This document shows positions 9,619-18,479 of a DNA stretch of 64,000 bases, one piece after another (position 1 is the first letter of the stretch; every line of letters starts with the position of its first letter). The stretch covers positions 62,001-126,000 of the forward strand of contig JACRJO010000032.1 in NCBI GenBank assembly GCA_016219985.1. The letters run 5' to 3'. The DNA comes from Sphingobacteriales bacterium. Its GTDB lineage: Bacteria; Bacteroidota; Bacteroidia; Chitinophagales; Chitinophagaceae. The translations under genes and the position numbers were made by a program. Below the pieces are notes generated by a model. That model had not been told where the DNA came from and made no database searches. It was given only the letters and a program-made list of their open reading frames with translations.

Positions 9619-10663
9619 ATACCAGGGGTTCCTGCTGGCTCAGGCAATGGAAACTGCCGAGTCCCCAGATAATATCGGTGGAATCGATACCCACCACTTC
9701 CCTGCCGGGAAAACAATCCTGGATGATCCGCAAGGCGCGCTCATCCCGGCCTGAACGGAAGGTTGGTACGATCACGGACTTATTTGCTATATAAAAATTC
9801 GCATAGGAGCAGGGCAGCCGCTGATCTTCATAAACTAGTTCTTCCGGCATAGGCAGTTCCACAATATTCAGCTGCTTCCCGTTGATCAACCGCATTTCCT
9901 TCAGCTGCCGGAGATTTTGCTGCAATAACGCATAATTCGCATCCTGCTTATCTTCTTCGATCACGGTGATCACGGTATCTTCATTCACAAAGCGGACGGT
10001 GTCATCAATATGCCCGTCTGTATCATCGCCCACAATTCCCTCGTCAACCCAAAGCACCTGCTCCATCCCATAATAATTACAGAGATACTTTTCAATCTGC
10101 GCTTTGTTCAAATGCGGATTCCGGTTGGGATTCAGCAGGCAGGCGGTCGAGGTCATCACGGTTCCTTTCCCGTTGAATTCCACGGAACCGCCCTCCATCA
10201 CAATGCCCGGGTTGTACACGGGTATATGGAAATGTTTGCCGATCAATGTGGGAATCACATCATCCAGGTCATAGGGAGGATATTTATTGCCCCAGGCATT
10301 ATAGCCCCAGTCCACAATCACTTTCTTAATATCCGCCGCCGGGTTGACCAGAAAGGAGGGGCCATGATCCCGGCACCAGGCATCGTTGGTGGGATGAAAG
10401 AAGAATTCCACGTTGCCGAGATCCACTCCCTCATTTTGTAAATGCCCGGTGGCAAACGCTTTCATGGACCCGTCCGCCACATTGATATTCACTTTTTCTC
10501 CCTTCGCCAGCTCTTTTATAAACTTCGAATAAGACGGATAAATCGTATGGATCTTCCCCGGCCAGGAAGCTTCCTTATGCGGCCAGCTGAGCCAGGTTGC
10601 CGTATGCGGTGCAAATTCAGCCGGGAAATAATAGCCCAGGTCTTTGGGTGTATGTTGTGTCAT
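9617..10663 (-). CDS. aguA: Agmatine deiminase
   Basis: This 348-residue peptidyl-arginine-deiminase-type hydrolase converts agmatine to N-carbamoylputrescine and ammonia. Visible family signatures are the early TWLSWPH segment, the catalytic aspartate/histidine region in AWCRDHGPSF, the GGSVEFNGKGTVM motif, DTDGHIDDTVRF with the active-site histidine, and a catalytic cysteine nine residues from the end (FHCLSQ). Its ATG shares one base with the stop codon of aguB directly upstream (TAATG), so the two are translationally coupled and the pathway runs in order of transcription from the second enzyme to the first. A terminator lies beyond its stop. Confidence 0.93.
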   Translation of the reverse strand: MTQHTPKDLGYYFPAEFAPHTATWLSWPHKEASWPGKIHTIYPSYSKFIKELAKGEKVNINVADGSMKAFATGHLQNEGVDLGNVEFFFHPTNDAWCRDHGPSFLVNPAADIKKVIVDWGYNAWGNKYPPYDLDDVIPTLIGKHFHIPVYNPGIVMEGGSVEFNGKGTVMTSTACLLNPNRNPHLNKAQIEKYLCNYYGMEQVLWVDEGIVGDDTDGHIDDTVRFVNEDTVITVIEEDKQDANYALLQQNLRQLKEMRLINGKQLNIVELPMPEELVYEDQRLPCSYANFYIANKSVIVPTFRSGRDERALRIIQDCFPGREVVGIDSTDIIWGLGSFHCLSQQEPLV

Positions 10664-11538
10664 TAATCTTCGTCGATAAATCGTTTGGTAATAGGCTCAT
10701 AAGAATCAATTCTTCTGTCCCGCATAAACGGCCAGTGCGTCCGGTACTGATCAGTTTTTGCTAAATCAAGCTCCAACACCTTAACCTCCTCGTCGTCGTG
10801 AGACGCTTTATAAAGTATTGTCCCAAATGGGTTCGACACAAAGGAACCGCCCCAGAATTTCATCGCGCCGTTCTGTTCCAGTCCCACCCGGTTCACACTC
10901 ACCACGTGCACGCCATTCGCCACTGCATGACTGCGCTGAATGGTTTGCCAGGCTCCGTATTGTTCGGTATTGGTGGCTTCATCCTGCGCCGTGGCCCAGC
11001 CGATCGCCGTGGGATAAAACAGGATCTCCGCTCCCATCAGCGCTGTGATCCGGGCTGCTTCCGGATACCATTGATCCCAGCAGATCAATACCCCAATGGT
11101 CGCAAACCGCGTCTTCCACACTTTATAACCCAGGTCACCCGGAGTAAAATAGAATTTCTCGAAATAGGCAGGATCATCCGGGATATGCATTTTCCGGTAT
11201 TTGCCGAGATAAGAACCATCGGCATCAATCACCGCGGTGGTATTGTGATAAAGCCCCTGGGCTCTTTTTTCAAACAGGGAGGCAATGATCACCACACCCA
11301 GTTCGCCGGCTACTTTCTGCAGGGTTTCCGTAGAAGGACCGGGAACAGGTTCTGCGAGCCTGAAGTTTTCATAATCCTCCACATCACAGAAATAAAGGGA
11401 AGTGAACAGCTCCTGCAGGCAGATGATCTGTGCACCTCCTGCCGCAGCTTTCTTCACTCCTTCAATGGCTTTGGCCAGGTTGGCTGACTGGTCATGGGTA
11501 CAGCTCATCTGCACCAGGCCGACGTTGACTTTACTCAT
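10663..11538 (-). CDS. aguB: N-carbamoylputrescine amidase
   Basis: This nitrilase-superfamily enzyme hydrolyses N-carbamoylputrescine to putrescine, CO2 and ammonia, completing putrescine synthesis from agmatine. The three catalytic residues are visible: Glu in CLQELF, Lys in KYRKMHIPD and Cys in LICWDQWYPEAAR. The product is 291 residues from the ATG at 11538; a TTG seven codons upstream is also in frame but the ATG gives the usual N-terminus (MSKVNVGLVQMSC). Identity as AguB rather than another nitrilase rests on the immediate coupling to agmatine deiminase and on the YHNTTAVIDADG and HWPFMRDRRID segments typical of this branch. Confidence 0.92.
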   Translation of the reverse strand: MSKVNVGLVQMSCTHDQSANLAKAIEGVKKAAAGGAQIICLQELFTSLYFCDVEDYENFRLAEPVPGPSTETLQKVAGELGVVIIASLFEKRAQGLYHNTTAVIDADGSYLGKYRKMHIPDDPAYFEKFYFTPGDLGYKVWKTRFATIGVLICWDQWYPEAARITALMGAEILFYPTAIGWATAQDEATNTEQYGAWQTIQRSHAVANGVHVVSVNRVGLEQNGAMKFWGGSFVSNPFGTILYKASHDDEEVKVLELDLAKTDQYRTHWPFMRDRRIDSYEPITKRFIDED

Positions 11539-11590
11539 AGTGGGAAAGTTGAGATGCAAAAATAGCAGATAGAATCACCTTTTACAATAA

Positions 11591-14170
11591 TCAGGCAGAA
11601 TTCCTCCCCGCATTGATAATTCCAAAGGAACAACGCATGGCCAGTTTCTCATAGGTCTCTTTCACCTGGGCCGGGGCTCCCTGCTCCTCCAGTTCCCGGA
11701 TCCGGGTAAGCGCATACTGCTGGATAGTGACCAGCGGCAGCACGATCCGTTCCCGCATCTGGATGGATGCCTGCTCCACGGGATAATCAGCCATCAGTTC
11801 ATTATTGCCGGTGATCTTAAACAGGTATTGCTTCGTGAGTTCGTATTCGTCATGGATCATCTGCCAGAGATCCCCAAACTGCTTATGCTGTGCCAGGAAG
11901 GCGGTAAGCGGAAAAAAGGACTTCATCATCGCCATCTCGCAGTTATCAAGCAGGGTGCGGAAGAACAGCGACTGGTGATATAGCTTCTGCAATTGCAGCA
12001 GCTTCCCTCTTTTCTCCATTACCTGCAAAGCAGCGCCCACCCCGAAATAACCGGTCACATTCTGTTTCAGCTGGCTCCAGGAACCGGCAAAAGGAATGGC
12101 CCGCAGGTCCTTTAAGGATAAACCGGAAGCAGCCCCTCTTTTGGCGGGACGGCTGCCGATATTTGTTTCACTGTAAAACCGCAAAGGACTTACCTGCAAT
12201 AAATAATCAGCAAGGTAAGGGTGATCCCTCAGTGATTTATACGCATTGAATCCTTCCTGTGCCAGCTCCTGTATCAGGGTCTCTTCCCGTTCACTCAGGG
12301 TGATATCACGGTTGGAGAACAGGTCATTGCTGATTCCTGCATTGAGCAATTGCTCGATATTGAACTGTGCGGCATCAATCGTCCCGAAATTCGAACTGAC
12401 TGTCTGCCCCTGTATGGTGAGCTGTATTTCCTTATTGGCAATATTATGTCCCATGGAAGCATAGAACTTATGCGTTTTGCCACCGCCGCGGGAAGGAGGA
12501 CCGCCCCGGCCATCGAAAAAGATCACATCCATGCCATTTTCCCGGGAGATCCGGGTCAGTTCTTCCTTGGCTTTATAAATGCTCCAGTTCGCCATCAGGT
12601 AACCGCCATCCTTGGTGCCGTCAGAGAAGCCCAGCATGATCGTTTGTTGGTTGCCGCGGCGTTTTAAATGCTCCCGGTACACCGGGTGGGTGTACAGGGT
12701 ATTCATCACCGCAGCCGCCTGTTTCAGGTCATCAATGGTTTCAAAGAGGGGCACGATGTCCACATTCATTTCTTCCTTTTTCCAGCCGGCCAGCAGGAAC
12801 AGGCCATAGACCTCCATCGCATTCAGGGCGCTGTTGCATTGACTGATGATATAGCGGTTACAACCATCAGCGCCATTGTACTGCTGGATATCTTTTATCG
12901 TGCGGATTGTCTGCAGGGTATCTTTCAGCAGCGGGTCCTGGATCTTTCCCTCATCTGCCTGTCCCTTAACAGCAGCAAGTAAATTGATTTTCTCCGAATC
13001 GGAAAGGGAAATATAATCAACCGGCAGTCCATTGGCCGTACCCGCCAGGTTCTCCAGCACTTTCCCATGAACGGAACTGTCCTGCCGGATATCCAGTGAG
13101 GCGAAATGCAGACCAAAGACCCCGATCTTGTTGATCAGGTTATTCACCATGTGCAGGAACAGGCCGTTATGCTGGTGAACAATGATCTCCCGGATCCCGT
13201 GCAGCGTGGAAAGGATCTCCTTAGTATCGAGGTTTGTTTTAAACCCGGGAATAAAGAGGTTGTTGTATAATTTGTTTTCCAGTTCCTGCAGGAGTACATC
13301 CACGCCTTCGAAAGTCAGCCGCCTGCGCAGTTTGCGCACATCCATATAATAGCACTTGATGATACCTCCTCGCAGGGCATTGGCTACCTGCAGGGTAGTT
13401 TCACTGGTGACAAACGGGTTGCCATCCCGGTCGCCGCCGGGCCAGAAACCCATCCGGATCACCGGGTTGCTGTTGTGCATCGCATCCGGAAACTGGCTTT
13501 TGAGCACAGTAATGATCCTTCCCGCCGCCGGGTAAAAAACGTTTTCAAGGTACCAGATCAGGCTGACCGCCTCATCATAAGGAGTGGGCTTTTTCTTTTT
13601 GAAAAAAGGAGTCTTCCCTAACTGCATCAGGTAGGTATTGACCAGGCTGGTATTGTTCTCCGCCAGGGCTTTCGACAGGTCGTTAATGATTCCTAATACC
13701 GGGCCCGGGTAAAATTGGGTCGGGTGCGCCGTGAGTACGAGGCGGATGGCAAAATCATTCAGTTTGGCGGCCAGTTCATCCTGCTTGTTGCCCTGGAGCA
13801 CTTCTGATTCCAGGTGCTTGAGCGATCCCACCCCATTCAGGTCATTTACATTTTTAAAAGCCGCATCTTCGAGGGCATCAAAGAGCACCACCTGTCTTTC
13901 GATATACTGCACAAAACGAAACAGCAGGTCATTCCGCTCATCGGGTTTGGCATAGGTGGTATGCTTGTCAAAAAATTCCTGGATTATAGCCGAAGGGCTT
14001 GATTTCCGTTTATATCCTTCCTCGCAGTTATTGGAAAGCAAAGACAGGAGAATACCCGTTTTCTCTATGCGGTGGAAAGGCAATGAAGTAAAAAGACTGT
14101 TGTACAGCTGGAAGCGGATACCCACTTCATTTCTGAATTGCTGTAAGGCCCTGCCGGAAGGGTGATCCAT
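11591..14170 (-). CDS. ppc: Phosphoenolpyruvate carboxylase
   Basis: It fixes bicarbonate onto phosphoenolpyruvate to make oxaloacetate, refilling the TCA cycle. At 859 residues it is slightly shorter than the enterobacterial enzyme. The catalytic histidine motif LTAHPTQ is at His149, followed by GFWPGGDRDGNPFV, the glycine-rich loop GRGGPPSRGGG and FRTLLDNCEMAM. Two positions differ from the textbook family: the residue before GRGG is Asp (FFDGRGG) where FHGRGG is common, and the C-terminus is NAGRNSA instead of the nearly invariant NTG ending. It is followed, after 52 bases, by aguB but starts its own unit, 154 bases from the ribosomal operon terminator region. Confidence 0.93.
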   Translation of the reverse strand: MDHPSGRALQQFRNEVGIRFQLYNSLFTSLPFHRIEKTGILLSLLSNNCEEGYKRKSSPSAIIQEFFDKHTTYAKPDERNDLLFRFVQYIERQVVLFDALEDAAFKNVNDLNGVGSLKHLESEVLQGNKQDELAAKLNDFAIRLVLTAHPTQFYPGPVLGIINDLSKALAENNTSLVNTYLMQLGKTPFFKKKKPTPYDEAVSLIWYLENVFYPAAGRIITVLKSQFPDAMHNSNPVIRMGFWPGGDRDGNPFVTSETTLQVANALRGGIIKCYYMDVRKLRRRLTFEGVDVLLQELENKLYNNLFIPGFKTNLDTKEILSTLHGIREIIVHQHNGLFLHMVNNLINKIGVFGLHFASLDIRQDSSVHGKVLENLAGTANGLPVDYISLSDSEKINLLAAVKGQADEGKIQDPLLKDTLQTIRTIKDIQQYNGADGCNRYIISQCNSALNAMEVYGLFLLAGWKKEEMNVDIVPLFETIDDLKQAAAVMNTLYTHPVYREHLKRRGNQQTIMLGFSDGTKDGGYLMANWSIYKAKEELTRISRENGMDVIFFDGRGGPPSRGGGKTHKFYASMGHNIANKEIQLTIQGQTVSSNFGTIDAAQFNIEQLLNAGISNDLFSNRDITLSEREETLIQELAQEGFNAYKSLRDHPYLADYLLQVSPLRFYSETNIGSRPAKRGAASGLSLKDLRAIPFAGSWSQLKQNVTGYFGVGAALQVMEKRGKLLQLQKLYHQSLFFRTLLDNCEMAMMKSFFPLTAFLAQHKQFGDLWQMIHDEYELTKQYLFKITGNNELMADYPVEQASIQMRERIVLPLVTIQQYALTRIRELEEQGAPAQVKETYEKLAMRCSFGIINAGRNSA

Positions 14171-14267
14171 TTGGTTAGTTTATAATGTTTCAAAAGGCAT
14201 ATAGCAAGCAGGCCCATGAAAATACTTCATTTACCGGATAGTTCCGTCTATTCCATGAGTACCTGCT

Positions 14268-14303
14268 AAAAAAATGCCCCCGGTCAATCCGGAGGCATTT
14301 CTG
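14268..14303 (-). terminator. Terminator of the infA-rplQ ribosomal operon
   Basis: On the minus strand AAATGCCTCCGG pairs with CCGGGGGCATTT around a short loop and runs into TTTT. It begins 22 bases after the rplQ stop codon. Confidence 0.9.
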
Positions 14304-14324
14304 TCAAACAGGTGTTAGCTTTAT

Positions 14325-14813
14325 TTATTCAGCGGCTTTTTCTTCTGTTGCAGTTGCATCCGTAGCGGCGGCTTCAGCTTTCTTCTTCGCTCCACCGGCA
14401 CGGCGGGTTTTCTTCGTGGCAGCTTTCGCTTCCCCTTTACCCTTGCCATAGATTTCGTTGAAATCCACCAGTTCGATCATGGCTGTATCCGCGTTATCAC
14501 CGGGGCGGAAGCCCAGCTTGATGATACGGGTGTAACCACCGGGACGGCCGGCTACTTTTTCGGCTACTGAACCAAACAGTTCTTTTACAGCTTCTTTATC
14601 CTGCAGGTAGCTGAATACCACCCGGCGCTGGTGCGTGGTGTTATCCTTACCCTTGGTGATCAGGGGTTCCACGTATACACGCAGGGCTTTTGCTTTGGCG
14701 GTAGTCGTAACGATCCGCTTGTGCTGGATCAGCTGGCAGGCCAGGTTGCTCAGCAGGGCATCCCTGTGGGCTTTCTTCCGGCCGAGATTTTTTACTTTGT
14801 CTCCGTGACGCAT
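14325..14813 (-). CDS. rplQ: 50S ribosomal protein L17
   Basis: L17 sits near the peptide exit tunnel of the large subunit. The product is 162 residues. The first ~115 are the conserved domain ([20 protein letters not shown] at the start; [20 protein letters not shown] near the end). The remainder is a charged alanine- and lysine-rich tail ending TATEEKAAE, a type of extension common in Bacteroidota. It is the last gene of the alpha operon, 125 bases after rpoA, with a strong terminator just beyond its stop. Confidence 0.97.
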   Translation of the reverse strand: MRHGDKVKNLGRKKAHRDALLSNLACQLIQHKRIVTTTAKAKALRVYVEPLITKGKDNTTHQRRVVFSYLQDKEAVKELFGSVAEKVAGRPGGYTRIIKLGFRPGDNADTAMIELVDFNEIYGKGKGEAKAATKKTRRAGGAKKKAEAAATDATATEEKAAE

Positions 14814-14872
14814 GACGTTTAAATTTATTCAGCTGTACCGTGTCAGGAATTACAGCCTACGTTATGAAAAAG

Positions 14873-14931
14873 GCTGCGAGTTATGAGTTGCGAGCTGCGA
14901 GGCTCATAGCCTGCAGCTCACTGCTCGCAGC
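14873..14931. repeat. Hairpin repeat in the rpoA-rplQ gap
   Basis: GCTGCGAG at 14873-14880 and CTCGCAGC at 14924-14931 are perfect inverted arms. Nested inside are GAGCTGCGAG/CTGCAGCTC and TATGAG/CTCATA pairings. Word composition is shared with tracts at 15976, 16765 and 18080. Confidence 0.7.
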
Positions 14932-14938
14932 TATCTAA

Positions 14939-15940
14939 TTAAAATTCGCTCAGGTCGATACCCAGTTTCACCAGGTCCATTCCAAAGTGCAGGCCTCTTT
15001 CGGTCAGCACCTGTTCAATCTCAGCCAGTGATTTCTGACCGAAGTTGCGGAACTTCATCAGGTCTTCCTGCTCATACTGCACCAGTTCACTCAGGGAGTT
15101 GATCTTGGCCGCTTTTAAGCAGTTGAAGGCACGAACAGACAGGTCGAGGTCTTCCAGCGGTGTCTTCAGCACTTTACGTAATTGTAAAGTTTGTTCGTCC
15201 ACCAGGTCCTCTTTCTTCTCTTCTTTATTGTCGAATGTGATGTTCTCGTCCGTAATGATCATCAGGTGCTGGATCAGGATGCGGGAAGCCTGTTTAACGG
15301 CTTCTTCCGGGTGGATTGTTCCATCGGTGGACACTTCCATGATCAGTTTTTCGAAGTCGGTGCGTTGTTCCACCCGGGTGTTCTCGATCGTGTACTTCAC
15401 GTTCTTGATGGGGGTGAAAATGGAATCGATCGGGATATAACCCAGCGGGGCATCCTTGGGTTTGTTGTCTTCCGCAGGTACATAACCGCGGCCCTTGCCG
15501 ATAGTCAATTCAATGTCCATCCGGGAAGAAGAATCCAGGGTACAGATCAGCAGGTCCGGGTTCATCACCTGGAAGGTTTGTGTTCCTTCGCTGATCATAC
15601 CGGCTGTAAACTCTGTCCGGTTCTTTATGGATAAAATGATCTTTTCGTTTGACACTTCATGATCCGCAGTCTTTTTGAAGCGAACCTGTTTCAGGTTCAG
15701 GAAAATTTCCACCACGTCTTCGCTGATCCCTTTCATGGTCGCGAATTCATGCTCCACCCCTTCGATCTTCACACCAATGATCGCATAACCTTCAAGGGAA
15801 CTCAGCAATACACGGCGGAGTGCATTACCGATGGTTACGCCATAACCAGGCTCCAGGGGACGAAACTCAAACTGAGCTTCAAAATCCGTAGCCTTTTGCA
15901 GAATAATCTTATCAGGTTTTTGGAAATTGAGGATTGCCAT
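14939..15940 (-). CDS. rpoA: RNA polymerase alpha subunit
   Basis: The alpha subunit scaffolds assembly of beta and beta-prime and contacts promoter DNA and activators through its C-terminal domain. The 333-residue product shows the N-terminal dimerisation domain with FEFRPLEPGYGVTIGNALRR and LLSSLEGYAI. A linker follows, then an alpha-CTD with LDLSVRAFNCLKAAKINS and FRNFGQKSLAEIEQ. The insertion and length are as expected for Bacteroidota. It lies between rpsD and rplQ as in most bacteria; gaps on both sides carry hairpin repeats. Confidence 0.98.
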   Translation of the reverse strand: MAILNFQKPDKIILQKATDFEAQFEFRPLEPGYGVTIGNALRRVLLSSLEGYAIIGVKIEGVEHEFATMKGISEDVVEIFLNLKQVRFKKTADHEVSNEKIILSIKNRTEFTAGMISEGTQTFQVMNPDLLICTLDSSSRMDIELTIGKGRGYVPAEDNKPKDAPLGYIPIDSIFTPIKNVKYTIENTRVEQRTDFEKLIMEVSTDGTIHPEEAVKQASRILIQHLMIITDENITFDNKEEKKEDLVDEQTLQLRKVLKTPLEDLDLSVRAFNCLKAAKINSLSELVQYEQEDLMKFRNFGQKSLAEIEQVLTERGLHFGMDLVKLGIDLSEF

Positions 15941-15975
15941 ATTTTACGCTTTAATTTTTGAATGGTATTAGGGAA

Positions 15976-16024
15976 AGCTGCGAGTTGCGGGCTATGAGCC
16001 ACGAGTTTTGCAACCCGCAGCTCA
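15976..16024. repeat. Hairpin repeat in the rpsD-rpoA gap
   Basis: AGCTGCGAGTTGCGGG at the left end pairs imperfectly with CAACCCGCAGCT at the right end. Same word family as the repeat at 14873. It lies directly behind the rpsD stop codon. Confidence 0.65.
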
Positions 16025-16037
16025 AACCGCTAAGCTA

Positions 16038-16643
16038 TTACTTACTGTATAACTCGACGATCAGTTGTTCCTTGATATTTTCCGGAACACTCTCCCTTTC
16101 AGGATACGTAATGAAAGTACCTTTAAACTCGGTTTCATTCCAATCCACCCAGCTGAACCGGGGGTTCTTGGGACGCACCACGCTGGTGATGGACGTTCTT
16201 TCTTTACTGCCATCCTTGATGGTGACCACGTCACCGGGGTGCAGCTGGAAAGAAGGCACATTCACCACTTCACCGTTTACTTCGATGTGTTTGTGGCTGA
16301 CGAGCTGGCGGGCAGCAGGACGGCTCGGGGCGATACCCATCCGGAACACGGTATTGTCCAGGCGGGCTTCCAGTAACTTGATGAGGTTTTCACCGGTTAC
16401 CCCTTTCAGGCGGGCGGCTTCCTCAAATGTTTTACGGAATTGTTTTTCCAGTACACCGTAGGTGTATTTGGCTTTTTGTTTTTCGCGGAGCTGCAGGGCG
16501 TATTCCCCTAAGGTTTTACGCTTGCGTTTTTCACCATGCTGACCGGGAGGGTTACTGTTTTTACCCAACCATTTACCATTGCCTAAAATAGGCTCTCCAA
16601 AAATGCGGGAAATCTTGGTCTTGGGACCATTGTACCTTGCCAT
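16038..16643 (-). CDS. rpsD: 30S ribosomal protein S4
   Basis: S4 is a primary 16S rRNA binder that nucleates small-subunit assembly and, in many bacteria, represses its own operon. The product is 201 residues with the N-terminal MARYNGPKTKISRIFGEPI start. The S4 RNA-binding domain is in the middle (LDNTVFRMGIAPSRPAARQL, then VSHKHIEVNGEVVNVPS) and the usual end is IKEQLIVELYSK. The N-terminal KxSRxxG type lacks the zinc-binding cysteine cluster found in some S4 proteins. It is the fifth gene of the operon. Confidence 0.98.
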   Translation of the reverse strand: MARYNGPKTKISRIFGEPILGNGKWLGKNSNPPGQHGEKRKRKTLGEYALQLREKQKAKYTYGVLEKQFRKTFEEAARLKGVTGENLIKLLEARLDNTVFRMGIAPSRPAARQLVSHKHIEVNGEVVNVPSFQLHPGDVVTIKDGSKERTSITSVVRPKNPRFSWVDWNETEFKGTFITYPERESVPENIKEQLIVELYSK

Positions 16644-16764
16644 AATCTTACTTTCATTTAAGCTTTTTTAGAAACCGGTACGCAGATCAGTAAAAAGCTT
16701 TAAAAAATCAATCTGGTACCCTTTTTAAAATGAAACCAATCTGGCTCAAATATGTCGGGAGGAA

Positions 16765-16828
16765 GTTGCGAGCAGCGAGTTGCGGGTAACGAGTCAGACT
16801 CGTGGCTCAAAGCTCAACGCTCGATGCT
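16765..16828. repeat. Hairpin repeat in the rpsK-rpsD gap
   Basis: Words GAGCAGCGAGTTGCGGGTA on the left and GCTCAAAGCTCAACGCTCG on the right flank a perfect ACGAGT-CAG-ACTCGT hairpin. It lies just behind the rpsK stop codon. The full gap between the two genes is 190 bases. Confidence 0.65.
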
Positions 16829-16833
16829 TCTCT

Positions 16834-17244
<411 letters not shown>

Positions 17245-17282
17245 AATTTTTGATCCGAGGTAGTCTACTGGTTTAAAAATGA

Positions 17283-17333
17283 TCCGCCGTGGCGGACTGA
17301 ATCAACCCTCCTGCTGACCTGTCTCGCGACAGG
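17283..17333. repeat. Two small palindromes in the rpsM-rpsK gap
   Basis: TCCGCCGTGGCGGA at 17283-17296 and CCTGTCTCGCGACAGG at 17318-17333 are each perfect or near-perfect hairpins. The second resembles a shortened form of the GC palindrome seen at 21199. Confidence 0.6.
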
Positions 17334-17390
17334 CGGGCTTACGAAGCGATCCGGTGCTGATTCAAATTTTGTAAGTCCTGTATGAATACA

Positions 17391-17428
17391 GCTAAGCTCA
17401 GTCTGACAGCTGTCATGCTGAGCTTAGC
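17391..17428. repeat. Perfect 11-bp hairpin behind rpsM
   Basis: GCTAAGCTCAG at 17391-17401 and CTGAGCTTAGC at 17418-17428 are exact inverted repeats, enclosing the palindrome TGACAGCTGTCA at 17404-17415. It ends eight bases before the rpsM stop codon on the minus strand, and no T-run follows, so it is not a typical terminator. Confidence 0.75.
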
Positions 17429-17435
17429 CGAAGCA

Positions 17436-17816
17436 TTACTTCTTGGGCGCCTTCTTCTTACCGGCCACCGTCTTCCTTTTCCCTTTCCGGGTACGGCTGT
17501 TGGTCTTGGTACGCTGACCGCGAACGGGCAGGCCTTTCCGGTGACGAAGGCCCCGGTAGCAGGCGATATCCAGCAAACGCTTGATACTCATCTGTACTTC
17601 AGAACGCAGCTGACCTTCCACTTTCAGTTCTTCCGTAATGGTATTACGGATGAGATTCAGCTCATCGTCATTCCACTCATTCACTTTTTTGTTACGGTCA
17701 ATACTATTCTTGTCCAGAATGTATTTGGCCGTGGAGGGGCCGATACCATATATATAGGTAAGACCAATTTCGCCTCTTTTATTTTTAGGTAAGTCAACAC
17801 CGGCAATACGAGCCAT
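17436..17816 (-). CDS. rpsM: 30S ribosomal protein S13
   Basis: S13 lies in the head of the small subunit and contacts tRNA and the large subunit. The 126-residue product has the family start [19 protein letters not shown] and the helix-two-turn-helix region with [12 protein letters not shown]. The basic C-terminus carries [20 protein letters not shown] and [15 protein letters not shown]. The lysine-rich extreme C-terminus reaches the tRNA sites. It lies between rpmJ and rpsK. Confidence 0.98.
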   Translation of the reverse strand: MARIAGVDLPKNKRGEIGLTYIYGIGPSTAKYILDKNSIDRNKKVNEWNDDELNLIRNTITEELKVEGQLRSEVQMSIKRLLDIACYRGLRHRKGLPVRGQRTKTNSRTRKGKRKTVAGKKKAPKK

Positions 17817-17849
17817 AGTCTGTTTTTATTTTACTTTATTTATTACTTA

Positions 17850-17953
17850 ATTTGAAAGTCCGTAAGTCCGAAAGCCTGAAAGACCGTATGACGAAGGAAC
17901 TTTTCGCAAAGCGGGGTCGTACTCCTGACTACCGACTACTGACTCCCGACTTT
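17850..17953. repeat. Degenerate repeat tract in the rpmJ-rpsM gap
   Basis: The left part reads GAAAGTCCGTAAGTCCGAAAG and the right part ACTACCGACTACTGACTCCC. These are complementary word families that can pair imperfectly. They match the tracts at 4728 and 30788. The tract ends at the rpmJ stop codon. Confidence 0.6.
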
Positions 17954-17954
17954 C

Positions 17955-18071
17955 TTATCCCTGGCGCTGCTTAAAGCGGGGATTCTTTTTGTTGATCACG
18001 TACAGCTTGCCTTTACGACGTACAATTTTACAGTCGACGCTACGCTTTTTAATGGATGCTCTTACTTTCAT
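17955..18071 (-). CDS. rpmJ: 50S ribosomal protein L36
   Basis: A 38-residue protein that begins [20 protein letters not shown] and ends [10 protein letters not shown]. It is the complete L36 sequence, whose small fold binds 23S rRNA. Only one cysteine (Cys14) is present, so it is the zinc-free form rather than the four-ligand CCCH form. It lies between infA and rpsM, its usual place in Bacteroidota. Confidence 0.96.
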   Translation of the reverse strand: MKVRASIKKRSVDCKIVRRKGKLYVINKKNPRFKQRQG

Positions 18072-18079
18072 ATTTGTTT

Positions 18080-18138
18080 AGCTTTGAGCGTTGAGCTGCG
18101 AGCTTCGAGCTCATGGCTCGCGACTCATAGCTCGTGGC
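18080..18138. repeat. Hairpin repeat in the infA-rpmJ gap
   Basis: Nested arms built from GAGCTGCGAGCTTCGAGCTC and GCTCGCGACTCATAGCTCG can fold in several registers. It is the same family as 14873, 15976 and 16765. It lies directly behind the infA stop codon. Confidence 0.65.
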
Positions 18139-18141
18139 TAT

Positions 18142-18360
18142 TTATTTATACCTGAAATTGATTCGTCCCCTGGTTAAATCATATGGCGAAAGCTCCACTC
18201 CCACTTTATCACCCGGAAGGATCCGGATATAGTGCATTCTCATTTTTCCAGAGATGGTGGCCAGTATTTCGTGGCCATTTTCCAACTTCACCCTGAACAT
18301 TGCGTTGGAGAGGGCTTCGAGGATAATACCATCCTGTTTGATGAGCGGTTGTTTCGACAT
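18142..18360 (-). CDS. infA: Translation initiation factor IF-1
   Basis: IF-1 blocks the ribosomal A site during initiation. From the ATG at 18360 the product is 72 residues, the normal size ([20 protein letters not shown] at the start; [21 protein letters not shown] forms the end). It is one OB-fold with the [19 protein letters not shown] segment. The frame is open upstream to 18459, but that would run through a terminator hairpin and an excellent promoter box, so the ATG at 18360 is chosen. Here infA is the first gene of the unit; secY and map, its common upstream neighbours, are absent. Confidence 0.97.
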   Translation of the reverse strand: MSKQPLIKQDGIILEALSNAMFRVKLENGHEILATISGKMRMHYIRILPGDKVGVELSPYDLTRGRINFRYK

Positions 18361-18374
18361 AAATTTTAGGGCTG

Positions 18375-18407
18375 CAAAGATAGGCGTATATGCCCGAATA
18401 ATGAAAA
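18375..18407 (-). promoter_or_regulatory. Promoter of the infA-rplQ ribosomal operon
   Basis: A perfect TATCTTTG box lies at 18382-18375 on the minus strand, 14 bases before the infA ATG. About 21 bases upstream is TTTT, which is the T-run of the preceding terminator. This matches the Bacteroidota TTTG / TAnnTTTG promoter and implies a very short leader. Confidence 0.65.
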
Positions 18408-18430
18408 AACCCCGCTTTTTTTTCGGGGTT
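18404..18430 (-). terminator. Terminator of the gene at 18480-18875
   Basis: On the minus strand AACCCCG pairs with CGGGGTT around an A-rich loop and runs into TTTT. Its T-run doubles as the upstream promoter element for infA. Confidence 0.85.
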
Positions 18431-18479
18431 ATGTGGAAAACTTGCTTGATCAGGATCAATAAATATGAGACTGCCTGCC

